Source of the DNA: Vreelandella maris
GTDB lineage: Bacteria; Pseudomonadota; Gammaproteobacteria; Pseudomonadales; Halomonadaceae
Direction: 5' to 3'
Length of the DNA stretch: 53,006 nucleotides
Assembly: GCF_013371085.1 (NCBI RefSeq)
Contig: NZ_JABWCV010000028.1
Span: 1-53,006 of the forward strand
This document shows, piece after piece, positions 17,300 to 26,041 of the stretch (the first letter of the stretch is position 1; each line of letters starts with the position of its first letter). Under the pieces are notes generated by a model. The model worked only from the letters and a program-made list of their open reading frames with translations, had not been told where the DNA came from and did not search any database. The position numbers and the translations under genes are program-made.

Positions 17300-18748
17300 T
17301 TATGCTTGCTTGCCTGTTGGTGTGTTCGCCTCTGTGGCGCTACTCTCTTCCACTTTCTCCACATCAACAATGCCTGAGCGACTTACCACGACTTTCCAGC
17401 GGGCAAGGTAGGGCGTATCTTCACTGCCCGTTTCACGAATCACCAGATTAAACAGGTGGCGGCGTTCGACGCTTTCACGCACTGCCTGGCCATCTTTAAG
17501 CCGATAGATGTGGTGCTTCCCTTTACTCATTAGCCGCGTGAGCATGGAAATATCCAAATTCAGTGTTTCGCGCGTATGCTCGTAGCCGCTTAAAAAGCGC
17601 GTGGGTGACATACGTGAACTTGAGCGGTAGTGCAGCACTACCTCTTCCCGCTGGGCCACCTTGCGACGGCGCAATTGTTGGATGTCATCACTCAGCGAAG
17701 CGAAGCGCTTGTAGTCAAACCACTCCAGCTGGCGACCCACCACGGCATTTCGCGTGGGGTCTAGATACTGGCGGCGCCACTTAGGGCGGCCTTTGCGCAG
17801 CAAGCGCCAAAGGGTATTGCGCAAATCATCCTTAAAAACTTCACGCATGGCGTAGAGCAGCGCCATGGCTAACACGAATAGCGCAGAAAGATCCCCTAAC
17901 GCGCTACGTAACTGCAGCACACCTAACGTCACAAACCCCATTACCACCGCCGTGGCCAGGGCTTTGACCGCTTTCTGCTCGCCGCCGCCAAGCTCCAATG
18001 CCTCTTGTTTCAGCGTAATCGGATGTTCAATCAAACGCCGCAGTAAGCGCATTTTGTTCGACATGCGCGTCGGGTCCGCCATTACTCGTTCGGCGTTGTA
18101 TTGCTGTTCGCGGCGATGTTCGCCCTCCCGGTGGCACACGCTGATAAAGCGTCGACGAATCTCAGTAAACTCACCACCACGGGGCATATGCGCCACTAAC
18201 GCCAGTAGCTGCTGTTCGGTAAACCAGGAGAGGTAATTATCAATATTGGCGAAGTATTTTTTGAAGCTTTCGTCATCCGGCTGATTGCGCCGCAGGCGCT
18301 TGAGGATTCCGTCACTCAAGTCAATCATTTCATGCAGTTGGTCACGTAAGGCAACCGCACTTTCTTGCTCCTCGCTGGTCTCTTCCCGCTGTTGCTGGCG
18401 GGTATGACGTAACTTTTTGGCGCTTACTAACATCGCTTGCGTGGTGCGCTCCATCGCTTCCACGTATTGGTAGGCGTAGAGGCTCAAACTCAGCCGGTAC
18501 GAGTCACTCCCCAGGCGATTACGACTGGCCAACCGGCTGTGTACCAGCGGCAGCAGGTATTCGTCACTGTAGTAAGTGCGCGATACATGAATGGCGGCAT
18601 GATAAAAAGCCTCCTCTGAGATAAGCTGAGTACTTAACCCCAGCTCGCCAGGCACAAAAAGATAGACGTCGAGGTTATGCGACGTCTCTTCCTTGAGCCG
18701 ACGAGTAAGACGCAGCTGAAAGCTGTTTTTACGCTCAACGTTGATCAA
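17300..18748 (-). CDS. Unrecognised 482-residue protein with two membrane helices
   Basis: I do not recognise this family. The N-terminal ~240 residues are soluble-looking and basic, with a charged helical stretch around residues 105-140 (KKLRHTRQQQREETSEEQES). Two likely membrane helices follow at about 265-285 (VKALATAVVMGFVTLGVLQ) and 292-310 (LSALFVLAMALLYAMREVF). Then comes a basic C-terminal domain of about 170 residues with mixed beta/alpha character and an acidic end. The start is a TTG at 18748 preceded by AGGAG at about nine bases, and the next ATG is nearly 100 residues inside. It is divergent from the TerB-like/J-domain gene with only about 100 bases between them, so the two may share control. 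Confidence 0.7.
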   Translation of the reverse strand: MINVERKNSFQLRLTRRLKEETSHNLDVYLFVPGELGLSTQLISEEAFYHAAIHVSRTYYSDEYLLPLVHSRLASRNRLGSDSYRLSLSLYAYQYVEAMERTTQAMLVSAKKLRHTRQQQREETSEEQESAVALRDQLHEMIDLSDGILKRLRRNQPDDESFKKYFANIDNYLSWFTEQQLLALVAHMPRGGEFTEIRRRFISVCHREGEHRREQQYNAERVMADPTRMSNKMRLLRRLIEHPITLKQEALELGGGEQKAVKALATAVVMGFVTLGVLQLRSALGDLSALFVLAMALLYAMREVFKDDLRNTLWRLLRKGRPKWRRQYLDPTRNAVVGRQLEWFDYKRFASLSDDIQQLRRRKVAQREEVVLHYRSSSRMSPTRFLSGYEHTRETLNLDISMLTRLMSKGKHHIYRLKDGQAVRESVERRHLFNLVIRETGSEDTPYLARWKVVVSRSGIVDVEKVEESSATEANTPTGKQA

Positions 18749-18854
18749 CCCACCAATCTCCTACTCCTTTGCCTAACGTGATGATATACCATGGCTAAAA
18801 TAATCATGGCGCTGCACAAGATCACTGCCGCCTCTTCATCTGTGGAGCTAGGAA

Positions 18855-19883
18855 ATGTCCATTGCCCGTTTTTCACCCTTTGAGCTGCTGTTATTAAAGA
18901 GCCGCAGCCAAGTGGATACGGCAACCCTGCTGTTGTTGGCTTGGGTGCTGGTGCACCGCCAACACGTTTCTGAAGGCCAGCGCCGTCGTCGCCTGGCCCA
19001 GGTAACCGCACAGTTTCGCCACGGGCATGAGCTGGGCCCGGTCATGAGTATTGCGCATAGCCAAGACTTGCAAGCGATCCAGTTAGCCGCCGAGGTTGTG
19101 CGCAAAGAGTGCGGTAAAGAGCGCAGCCTAAGCGTTATTCACCAAGCGATTACGGTTGCCACCGATGATGGCGAGCTGTCGCTTGCCAACCACTATATTT
19201 TACGCTTTTTTGCGGACTTACTAAGCGTTGCCCCCACCACCTTAAACACCCTATTTAAGGAACTGACGGGCACACCGCTGGCCAGCCCTGAAGACCCTAG
19301 TCGTGATACTTATTGGCAAACCCACGATCCAGATTACCATGCCCGCAAAGCACGCGATGCCGCAGCGGCCGAGCAGCAGCAACAACAGGCCAATGCACGA
19401 GCAGAACAGCAGCAGAGAGAGAAAGAACAACGCCATCATCAGAAGCAGCAAAAACAGCAAGAAAAGCAACAAGAGAAGCAGCGGCGCCAAGAGGAAGCCC
19501 GCCAGGCGCGGGAACAAGCACAGCAGCGCCAGCAGGAACAGGAGCGCCAACGCCAGCGCGAGCAAGCCGAGCGGGAGCAGCAACGCTCACGACAGCAAGA
19601 CTCGCAACAGCAACGCAGTTCTTACCAGGAGGAGCGACGCAATAACCACTCACGCCAGCAGCGCGCTTCACCACCGCCTCCCGATCGCACCACACGGGCG
19701 CTTTCCATTCTGGGACTTAACCCCGGCGCTACCCGCATAGAGGTTCGGCACGCTTATCGGCGTATGGCACAATTACACCACCCAGACCGCTACTATTCAG
19801 AAAGCGAACAACAGGTAGCATTGGCCTCGGCACGCTTTCAACGTATCAAAAACGCCTATGATTATTTGATGCAAACTTACTGA
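18855..19883 (+). CDS. TerB-like/J-domain protein (DjlA-like) with a Gln/Arg/Glu-rich linker
   Basis: This 342-residue protein has three parts. Residues 1-130 are all-helical and resemble the TerB-like domain of DjlA-type proteins (DTATLLLLAWVLVHRQHVSEGQ). Residues about 170-275 form a long charged linker dominated by Gln, Glu, Arg and Lys, likely a single alpha helix or coiled coil. Residues about 278-342 are a J-domain with intact HPD at 309-311 and the helix III/IV signature ASARFQRIKNAYDYLM. J-proteins stimulate DnaK-type Hsp70 ATPases, so this is probably a specialised cochaperone. Unlike DjlA, I see no N-terminal membrane helix. GGAG lies seven bases before the ATG. A degenerate J-like gene follows 39 bases later. 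Confidence 0.8.
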   Translation: MSIARFSPFELLLLKSRSQVDTATLLLLAWVLVHRQHVSEGQRRRRLAQVTAQFRHGHELGPVMSIAHSQDLQAIQLAAEVVRKECGKERSLSVIHQAITVATDDGELSLANHYILRFFADLLSVAPTTLNTLFKELTGTPLASPEDPSRDTYWQTHDPDYHARKARDAAAAEQQQQQANARAEQQQREKEQRHHQKQQKQQEKQQEKQRRQEEARQAREQAQQRQQEQERQRQREQAEREQQRSRQQDSQQQRSSYQEERRNNHSRQQRASPPPPDRTTRALSILGLNPGATRIEVRHAYRRMAQLHHPDRYYSESEQQVALASARFQRIKNAYDYLMQTY

Positions 19884-19922
19884 GACCATGCAACGCCAGC
19901 CTAAGAGAAACCATAGCCACCT

Positions 19923-20354
19923 ATGCGCGATTTGTACCAGCGCCTCGCGATCCCCCCCGAGGCTAATGAGCAAGCGATCCAACACGCTGTGACGAGTTGC
20001 CAGCATAGCGCGCTACGCCAAGATGCCGAGGCGGTATTTAGCGTTGCTGAGCGCCGCGAAGCCTACGATACGCTGCACGACACTGTAAGCGATATTGGCA
20101 AGTTACGCGCACGCCTGGGACTCAGCCACGGCGCCCACTGGCAAGGCGATGTAGCTAATGACTTTTCGCTGCCTCCCGATCATGCGATCTCGCGTCACGA
20201 CGAACTGGTTGACCGCGTTAGCCACGCGGTCTCTTTGTATAACCGTTGGCGCCGCTTACGCGGGCCGTGGTTACTCATCGCCGTGTTCGCCGCCGGTGCT
20301 GGCATAGGTGCCGGCCTGGGGCTTGCCTTGTGCTGGGGGCTTTTGCCGGTGTGA
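19923..20354 (+). CDS. Small membrane-anchored protein with a degenerate J-like domain
   Basis: The N-terminal 65 residues of this 143-residue protein look like a J-domain: LYQRLAIPPEANEQAIQHAV would be helices I-II and AEAVFSVAERREAYDTLHD would be helix III onward. The HPD tripeptide between them is missing (the loop reads SCQHSALRQD), so it probably cannot stimulate Hsp70 itself. A C-terminal helix, LLIAVFAAGAGIGAGLGLALCWGLL, is a glycine-rich membrane anchor. It sits just downstream of a true J-protein, which suggests a membrane partner or decoy. The ribosome site is weak. Its last 84 bases overlap the end of the convergent mscS-like gene. Confidence 0.65.
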   Translation: MRDLYQRLAIPPEANEQAIQHAVTSCQHSALRQDAEAVFSVAERREAYDTLHDTVSDIGKLRARLGLSHGAHWQGDVANDFSLPPDHAISRHDELVDRVSHAVSLYNRWRRLRGPWLLIAVFAAGAGIGAGLGLALCWGLLPV

Positions 20355-22775
20355 GGCGGCGCGATTAGGCGTCTCATCGTGCTTGCGCGCCTGCTCATCG
20401 CGCCGTATTTCTGCCTTGGTCGGGCGGGGTGCCGGCTTCGGTGGTGCGGGTTTCTTATGATCGTCTGTGTCTGTTTCGCTTTCTTGCTCAGTATCTGACT
20501 CACCCTGGTCACTTTCTGGTGCTTCATTGTCCAGCGAAAACGACGTGCCCGCGGTCGCCTCCATGCGGTCTTCTGAGCGCGATTCCATACTGATGCTGAG
20601 ACGCGGCACGCCCAGGTCGATCTCTTGAGCTTCCATGCGCTGTTTGAGCAGCAGATTAAAGGCCCGCGAAACATCCCACTGCATTTCTGGCGCGGTGCGA
20701 AAACGCATACGCAGGATCGGGCAGCCATCTTCAAACCCCTGAACCCCCTGCATTTCCAGCGGTGACCAGATGTAGTGACGCATCATCGGGTCGCGGCGCA
20801 GCTCCTGAGCGGTTTCCTGCATCAGCGTAATGGCATCGTCGATTTTCATATCAAACGGAATACGAATTCGCATCAGCGCAATGCCGAACTGCCGAGACAT
20901 ATTATGAATCGACTCAATGCGGCTAAAGGTGATGATATGCACGATCCCGTCCAAGTCACGAAGGCGAACCGTGCGCAGCGTCAGCCCCTCGACCGTGCCC
21001 ATGTGGTTATTGATCTGCACAAAGTCATCTACCGCCAGGGAATCTTCGATCAAAATAAAGATGCCGGTGATTAGATCCTGCACTAATGTTTGGGCACCAA
21101 AACCAATCGCCAGACCAATCACACCAGCACCGGCTAACAGCGGTGTCACGTTGACACCCAGGTTCGCCAACCCGGCGATGACGGCAATAATCAAGATAGT
21201 CACGAAGATGACGTTGCGAATCATCGGCGTGATGGTTTGCGCCCGGGCCTGATTGACCCGCCGTCCGCGTGAGCGCGCCGACGAGGTAAGCGCCCGCTGA
21301 ATGGCGGTGTCGGCAAAAATCCACACCAGCCACGCCAACAGCACCGTGGCGCCAAGACTGACCAGCGCTTGCCCAATGCGGGCGCTAGCGACTGCTTGCT
21401 GGCCCAAGCCAAAGAATGAACTGCCCCACACTTGCATTGAGAGTTCAGCAAACACCATCCATGCAAAGATATGGGCGAGAACAAAGCCGAAACGCTCTAA
21501 GCGTTTGCGGTATTGGCTCTGACGATGACGGTGACGGCGCTTGCCCATCCGCTCCGCTTGGCGGCGCAGCAGCCCGGTCACTACCAGCGTAAGCACCAGC
21601 AGGCTGGCAGAGATAATTGAGCGCGCCAGCGCAGTGCCGACATCGCCAACGGTAATAAAAATCGCCAGCAGCGAACCACTCACCAGGAGTAGCGCGGGAA
21701 TGTGCCATAGCCCGCCCAGCGAGCGGATCATCTCAACCGCAGTGCTGGCGTCACGGCGTTGTTTGAACGGTCGGTTGCAAATCAAATGACGCACTGGGCG
21801 TTTGAATTTAAGAATAAACCGCGCTGAAAGCAGCGCCGCCAGCATATTGGAAAGCACCGAGACCAGGCTCGATAGTTCGCTGCCCAACAGTTCGACCAAG
21901 CGGGTGGAATTAGCCGCATCGCCAAGCGCAATCAACGCACCAATCACAAACATACCGCGCAGGGCATGCTGCTGAAGCAGTTGAACCGCCGTAAACCGAT
22001 GGCCGCGGCTAAAGAAGGCGATGACCGTTTCAAACACCACCGACAGCGCCCGCCCGCATAGGCAGATATAGGCCACCACGAGCACCAGCGTCCGCCCAGG
22101 ACTATCAGGTAATACTTGGCCAATCCCGAGCGTAATCGCAAACGCCAACGCCCAGGGCAGCATACGGCGCAAGAAGTGCACCGCCATTAGCCAGGCTTTG
22201 GGGTCCCGCGGCAGATCCAGTGGCCACTCTCGGCGGGTAGCGACCATGCGCCCAAAAGCAATCATTACCACCAGCAGCCCGATCCAAACCAGAGCCAGGA
22301 CAGCTCCTTCAGCAACCGCACGAATGGCTTCGCCTTGGTCGGCACCATCGTTCAGGGCGCGTAAATCGTCCGCCCCCTGAACCAGCTGACGTGCCCACTG
22401 GTCAACCGGCGAGTCGCCTGCCTGCGCCTGGTCGCCAAGGTCGCTTAGCGTATCGGCCAGGGCCCCCAGCAGCCCTTGGCGCACCACGCCCTCATCATCG
22501 GTGGCAGCATCTGCGGTTACCTGCAGCTCGCGCAGCGACGTGAGCAGCTCAGTGCGCTGCTCCTCGTTTTCAAGCATGGTGATGACGTCAGTTAACGAGG
22601 CCTGGAACTCTTCGCCACTGACCTCAACTTCCTGCTCCTCAGAGCCACCGCCCAAACCGGGTATTGACACCACTTGCGCCTGGGCCTGCGTGATTGCCAT
22701 GCTCGTCAGTAGTAGGCTTGCCAATACAAACAAGACAACGCCTATTACCGCGCTAATTAACCAGTGCTGTCGCAC
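20271..22775 (-). CDS. Large MscS-family mechanosensitive channel
   Basis: This 834-residue protein has a signal-like first helix, a periplasmic helical segment (residues about 30-145), about ten membrane helices, and the MscS pore and beta domain. The pore region reads LLAGAGVIGLAIGFGAQ followed by TLVQDLITGIFILIEDSLAVDDFVQI, the family hallmark. The last 110 residues are an acidic and then Pro/Lys-rich cytoplasmic tail, likely disordered. Such channels release solutes during hypo-osmotic shock, which is central to a halophile. It resembles the longer MscK/YbdG-like class rather than minimal MscS. The start is a GTG at 22775 with AGGAG six bases upstream. The 3' end overlaps the convergent J-like gene. 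Confidence 0.88.
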   Translation of the reverse strand: MRQHWLISAVIGVVLFVLASLLLTSMAITQAQAQVVSIPGLGGGSEEQEVEVSGEEFQASLTDVITMLENEEQRTELLTSLRELQVTADAATDDEGVVRQGLLGALADTLSDLGDQAQAGDSPVDQWARQLVQGADDLRALNDGADQGEAIRAVAEGAVLALVWIGLLVVMIAFGRMVATRREWPLDLPRDPKAWLMAVHFLRRMLPWALAFAITLGIGQVLPDSPGRTLVLVVAYICLCGRALSVVFETVIAFFSRGHRFTAVQLLQQHALRGMFVIGALIALGDAANSTRLVELLGSELSSLVSVLSNMLAALLSARFILKFKRPVRHLICNRPFKQRRDASTAVEMIRSLGGLWHIPALLLVSGSLLAIFITVGDVGTALARSIISASLLVLTLVVTGLLRRQAERMGKRRHRHRQSQYRKRLERFGFVLAHIFAWMVFAELSMQVWGSSFFGLGQQAVASARIGQALVSLGATVLLAWLVWIFADTAIQRALTSSARSRGRRVNQARAQTITPMIRNVIFVTILIIAVIAGLANLGVNVTPLLAGAGVIGLAIGFGAQTLVQDLITGIFILIEDSLAVDDFVQINNHMGTVEGLTLRTVRLRDLDGIVHIITFSRIESIHNMSRQFGIALMRIRIPFDMKIDDAITLMQETAQELRRDPMMRHYIWSPLEMQGVQGFEDGCPILRMRFRTAPEMQWDVSRAFNLLLKQRMEAQEIDLGVPRLSISMESRSEDRMEATAGTSFSLDNEAPESDQGESDTEQESETDTDDHKKPAPPKPAPRPTKAEIRRDEQARKHDETPNRAASHRQKPPAQGKPQAGTYASTGGEHGDE

Positions 22776-22919
22776 GCCTTACTCCTGAATATTAATCTGA
22801 ATGGCGTCCTGCTTACCGTTTTACCGCCGCTTTAGTTTATAGCCCTTAGGAATGCACTCAGCCTCAACGCGTGACTATGATAGGCTGGATGCTTAAACGT
22901 TCACCTCAAGGATGCCGAG

Positions 22920-23930
22920 ATGACGCTACAAGCTCCACCTAACCGCTTAAACAGTCATGGGAATATCCGGCAGGTTGGCGTCGAAATTGAATTTGCTGGC
23001 CTGCCACCCCGAGACACGGCGATGATCGTACGTGAACTGTTTGGCGGGGAGCTTAACGTGGTAAGCCCTCATCGGCTACTAGTAGAGGATACCCGCTGGG
23101 GCGAATTTGGCATTGAACTCGACACTCAGTACGCTCACCCTGACAAAGCCCTACTGGAAGACCCTCACGCTCAAGACAGCGAGTGGGCGCGCCACCAGCA
23201 CCAACGACGAATCCAGTTCCATCAAAAAACCCGCGAACTGATTGGTGATATGGTCACTGGCCTAGTGCCTACCGAAATTGTTTGCCCACCGGTACCCTGG
23301 AATGAACTTGAAGATTTAGACGCACTGTTTGAAGCACTACGAGAGCATGGCGCCAAGGGCACCGATGCTAGCTTGATGTATGGGTTCGGGTTGCATCTAA
23401 ACCCTGAAGTAGAGCGCTTTGATGCCGACTATTTGCTTGCCATGCTGCGCGCGTATTTATTACTTGCCGGATGGCTGCGCGATGAAATTAAAGTCGATAT
23501 TACCCGTGAGGTGCTGCCTCATGCCAACCCCTTTCACAAAGCATACGCGCTAAAGGTCCTGGATAGCCGCTACTCACCTGATCTGGATACCTTGATTGAC
23601 GACTACCTGCATCATAATCCAACGCGCAACCGTGAGCTGGATATGTTGCCGCTATTTGCTTATCTGCGCCCTGACCATGGCCATGAGTTGCTGCATGCTC
23701 AGCTCACGAAACCACGCCCCACTTTTCACTACCGCTTACCCAACGCCCAACTTTCCCAACCGGGTTGGGGCTCGGCAATGGAGTGGAACCGCTGGGTGGA
23801 AGTTGAGAAACTTGCCGCTAACTCGGAGGCGCTGCTCGCTCGCTGCGCTGAGTATATTACCGAACATAACCGACCGATGCTGACCCGCGTAAAAGAGAAA
23901 CTGGGCCGCTGGCTGCGTCGTGAGCACTAA
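22920..23930 (+). CDS. Putative amidoligase enzyme
   Basis: This 336-residue protein matches my picture of the putative amidoligase family (COOH-NH2 ligases of the glutamine synthetase/glutamate-cysteine ligase superfamily). The opening VGVEIEFAGLP supplies the metal-binding Glu pair. WGEFGIELDTQYAH follows near residue 60, and GAKGTDASLMYGFGLHLNPEV near 145 is the GS-like core strand with a His. Such enzymes form an amide bond using ATP, with unknown small-molecule or peptide substrates. Family members are often encoded beside a class I glutamine amidotransferase, as here, with a 70-base AT-rich gap to the next gene. The substrate cannot be inferred. Confidence 0.75.
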   Translation: MTLQAPPNRLNSHGNIRQVGVEIEFAGLPPRDTAMIVRELFGGELNVVSPHRLLVEDTRWGEFGIELDTQYAHPDKALLEDPHAQDSEWARHQHQRRIQFHQKTRELIGDMVTGLVPTEIVCPPVPWNELEDLDALFEALREHGAKGTDASLMYGFGLHLNPEVERFDADYLLAMLRAYLLLAGWLRDEIKVDITREVLPHANPFHKAYALKVLDSRYSPDLDTLIDDYLHHNPTRNRELDMLPLFAYLRPDHGHELLHAQLTKPRPTFHYRLPNAQLSQPGWGSAMEWNRWVEVEKLAANSEALLARCAEYITEHNRPMLTRVKEKLGRWLRREH

Positions 23931-24000
23931 TTTTTTAATGTTTCATTTTCAGCTTCACATTTTTCAACTTTATTTCTTGCCACAGTGAGTAACCACCTGC

Positions 24001-24699
24001 ATGTCTCGGCCGCTTATCGGAATTACCACCTCTGACCGCAAAAGCCACTTAGCATGGTGGTTTGATTGGTTCGCCGTCTGGCGCCATGGCGGCAAACCGC
24101 TGCGGTTATCGCCTTCACGCCCCCAGCCTGACCATTTAGATGGATTAATCATTGGTGGCGGGGATGATATTCAGGCCCACCTTTACGGTGGCGAAGTGCA
24201 GCTGGATGTACGCCTTGACCCGGCACGGGATGAATTGGAGCTTGCGCTGCTTGAACGGTTTATTCCGCTGCATACGCCCGTGCTGGGCATTTGCCGGGGG
24301 GCGCAATTAATCAACGTCCACCTCGGTGGTACCTTAGACCCGGATATTTACACCACGCATGAAGGGCTAAAACGACGCCGTACGGTACTGCCGCGCAAAA
24401 CCGTCGATATTGTCGGCGCGAGTAAGCTACACCGATTGCTCGGCGTGACGTGGTGCCGGGTTAACAGCCTGCATCACCAAGCTGTTTATGGCGCAGGCAA
24501 AGGGATAGAGATTGTCGCCCGCGACCGGGACGGCTTGGTACAGGGCATCGAGTCACGTGAGCATGAGTTTTTGATTGGCGTGCAGTGGCACCCTGAATGG
24601 CTAATTTTCAACCGCCCCCAGCAGCGCTTGATTCGCGCGCTGGTGACGGCTTCACGACGTCATGCTAGAAAACGCCTGCTGTCAGCTCAAGACGGCTAA
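24001..24699 (+). CDS. Class I glutamine amidotransferase-like hydrolase (peptidase C26 / PuuD-like)
   Basis: This 232-residue protein has the full class I triad: nucleophile C98 in LGICRGAQLINV, and H197 and E199 in VQWHPEW. The GGGDD segment at 52-56 and the HHQAV motif near 158 are typical of gamma-glutamyl-GABA hydrolases (PuuD) and their relatives. It could hydrolyse a gamma-glutamyl amide, or supply or remove ammonia for the product of the preceding amidoligase. The ATG at 24001 is the first available start after an in-frame stop, and its ribosome site is poor. The 3' end overlaps tpx by 18 bases on the opposite strand. Confidence 0.8.
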   Translation: MSRPLIGITTSDRKSHLAWWFDWFAVWRHGGKPLRLSPSRPQPDHLDGLIIGGGDDIQAHLYGGEVQLDVRLDPARDELELALLERFIPLHTPVLGICRGAQLINVHLGGTLDPDIYTTHEGLKRRRTVLPRKTVDIVGASKLHRLLGVTWCRVNSLHHQAVYGAGKGIEIVARDRDGLVQGIESREHEFLIGVQWHPEWLIFNRPQQRLIRALVTASRRHARKRLLSAQDG

Positions 24700-25182
24700 C
24701 GCTGCGTCGTAATCTGGTTCGTTTTTCAGCTCGCTTACCAACTCACTGTGTAGCACGCGATTATCGGCATCCAGCACTACTACCGCACGAGCACACAGCC
24801 CCTCCATCGAGTTATTACACAACGCGACGCCCCAGTCTTCACGAAACTCTGGGTGGCGGAACGTAGACAGCGTTTCAACGTTATCCAGCCCTTCTGCACC
24901 GCAGAAGCGCTTGGCAGCGAAGGGTAAATCAGCCGAAACTACCAATACCACGGTGTCAGCAAGGTTTGAGGCCAGTTCGTTAAAGCGACGCGTCGACATC
25001 GCGCAGGTAGGCGTATCCACACTGGGAATAATATTAAGCACCTTACGCTTGCCCGCATAGGTCGCAAGCGTAACGTCTTGCAGCTCAGTGTTGGTCAGCG
25101 TCATTTTAGGTGCTGCCTGATCTTTAGCAGGCAGTGTGCCAGCCACATCCAGCGGCTCGCCCGCACGGGTAATTTGTTGCAT
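24682..25182 (-). CDS. tpx: Thiol peroxidase (atypical 2-Cys peroxiredoxin)
   Basis: Tpx reduces hydrogen peroxide and alkyl hydroperoxides with electrons from thioredoxin. The 166-residue sequence has the peroxidatic C60 in PSVDTPTCAMSTRRFN and the resolving C94 in KRFCGAEGL, matching E. coli C61 and C95. TFRHPEFREDWGV and the ARAVVVLDADN strand are also typical. AAGGAAACGATA precedes the ATG. No leader peptide is obvious, so it is probably cytoplasmic. It converges on, and slightly overlaps, the C26 hydrolase gene. Confidence 0.94.
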   Translation of the reverse strand: MQQITRAGEPLDVAGTLPAKDQAAPKMTLTNTELQDVTLATYAGKRKVLNIIPSVDTPTCAMSTRRFNELASNLADTVVLVVSADLPFAAKRFCGAEGLDNVETLSTFRHPEFREDWGVALCNNSMEGLCARAVVVLDADNRVLHSELVSELKNEPDYDAALAVLS

Positions 25183-25318
25183 TATCGTTTCCTTATGTCG
25201 TTAATAACGAATGAATTCTTACCATCCAAGAGGCCATGGTAGGCTATCATCATGCCTTTGTGCTCTTCCTGAAAGACCTTTGTTTAACATTTGCGTTTCA
25301 TCGTACCGAGGGAGTGAT

Positions 25319-26035
25319 ATGGCCTGTGTATTAATCGTTAAAACCGGCGATGCTTATCCAGAAGTCGTCGACCAGCACGGCGACTTTGAAACGCTATTTG
25401 AAAAGCAGCTTAGTACTGCCCTACCTGCGCATTTAGAGGTACAGGTGTGGGACGCGCGACGCAACCCTACTCCACCCGCTCTAGACACCTTGGCAGGCAT
25501 ACTGATCACTGGCTCGCATAGCATGGTTAGCGATGCAGAGCCCTGGAGCGAAGCACTTAAACCATGGCTGCAAGACGCGTTGGCAAACGATACGCCCATG
25601 CTGGGCGTTTGCTATGGCCATCAACTCATGGCCGCCGCTTTTGGCGGTGTCAGCGATTACCACCCAGCGGGCCGCGAGTCGGGCACTCATACAGTGCGGC
25701 TGACGCTGGCCGGCCAACAAGACCCACTATTTAGCCAATTACCGGAAAGTTTTGCGGCGCACCTTTCCCATGCGCAGTCGGTCATGCAGGCGCCCCACGG
25801 CTGCACCGTGCTGGCCCACAACAGCCACGACGCCCATCAAGCACTGCGCTATGGCCCGCGCCAATGGAGCGTACAGTTCCACCCCGAATTCAACGTACCT
25901 GTCATGCGCGCCTATATAGAGCGCCAACGCGCTGCGTTACGCGACCAGGGTAAGAACCCTGCAAGCCTGTCAGCGGAGGTGACTGATGCATCAGACGCAG
26001 CCAGTCTGCTCACGCGCTTCCTCGCGTTTGTATAG
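25319..26035 (+). CDS. Class I glutamine amidotransferase (GMP-synthase-type glutaminase)
   Basis: This stand-alone GATase of 238 residues has nucleophile C98 in LGVCYGHQLMAAAFGG and H188 and E190 in VQFHPEF. It resembles the YfeJ-like free-standing domains related to the GuaA glutaminase half, without any synthetase domain. The physiological partner is unknown, and it need not be linked to the amidoligase 1.4 kb upstream, since tpx lies between on the other strand. The start at 25319 is set by GAGGGAG four bases ahead; an open frame extends 36 codons further upstream without a ribosome site. It converges on nfi with a six-base gap. Confidence 0.82.
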   Translation: MACVLIVKTGDAYPEVVDQHGDFETLFEKQLSTALPAHLEVQVWDARRNPTPPALDTLAGILITGSHSMVSDAEPWSEALKPWLQDALANDTPMLGVCYGHQLMAAAFGGVSDYHPAGRESGTHTVRLTLAGQQDPLFSQLPESFAAHLSHAQSVMQAPHGCTVLAHNSHDAHQALRYGPRQWSVQFHPEFNVPVMRAYIERQRAALRDQGKNPASLSAEVTDASDAASLLTRFLAFV

Positions 26036-26041
26036 CCCCGA

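Noticed and set aside
19251..19695. Leucine-rich and alanine/valine-rich frames over the Gln-rich linker
   Set aside because: Low-complexity CAG/GAG repeats leave all frames open. These apparent membrane proteins are artefacts of the linker composition.
24001..26035. Treating the two glutamine amidotransferases as one operon with the amidoligase
   Set aside because: The tpx gene lies between them on the opposite strand, and the second enzyme has its own ribosome site and upstream region. Only the first is a likely partner.
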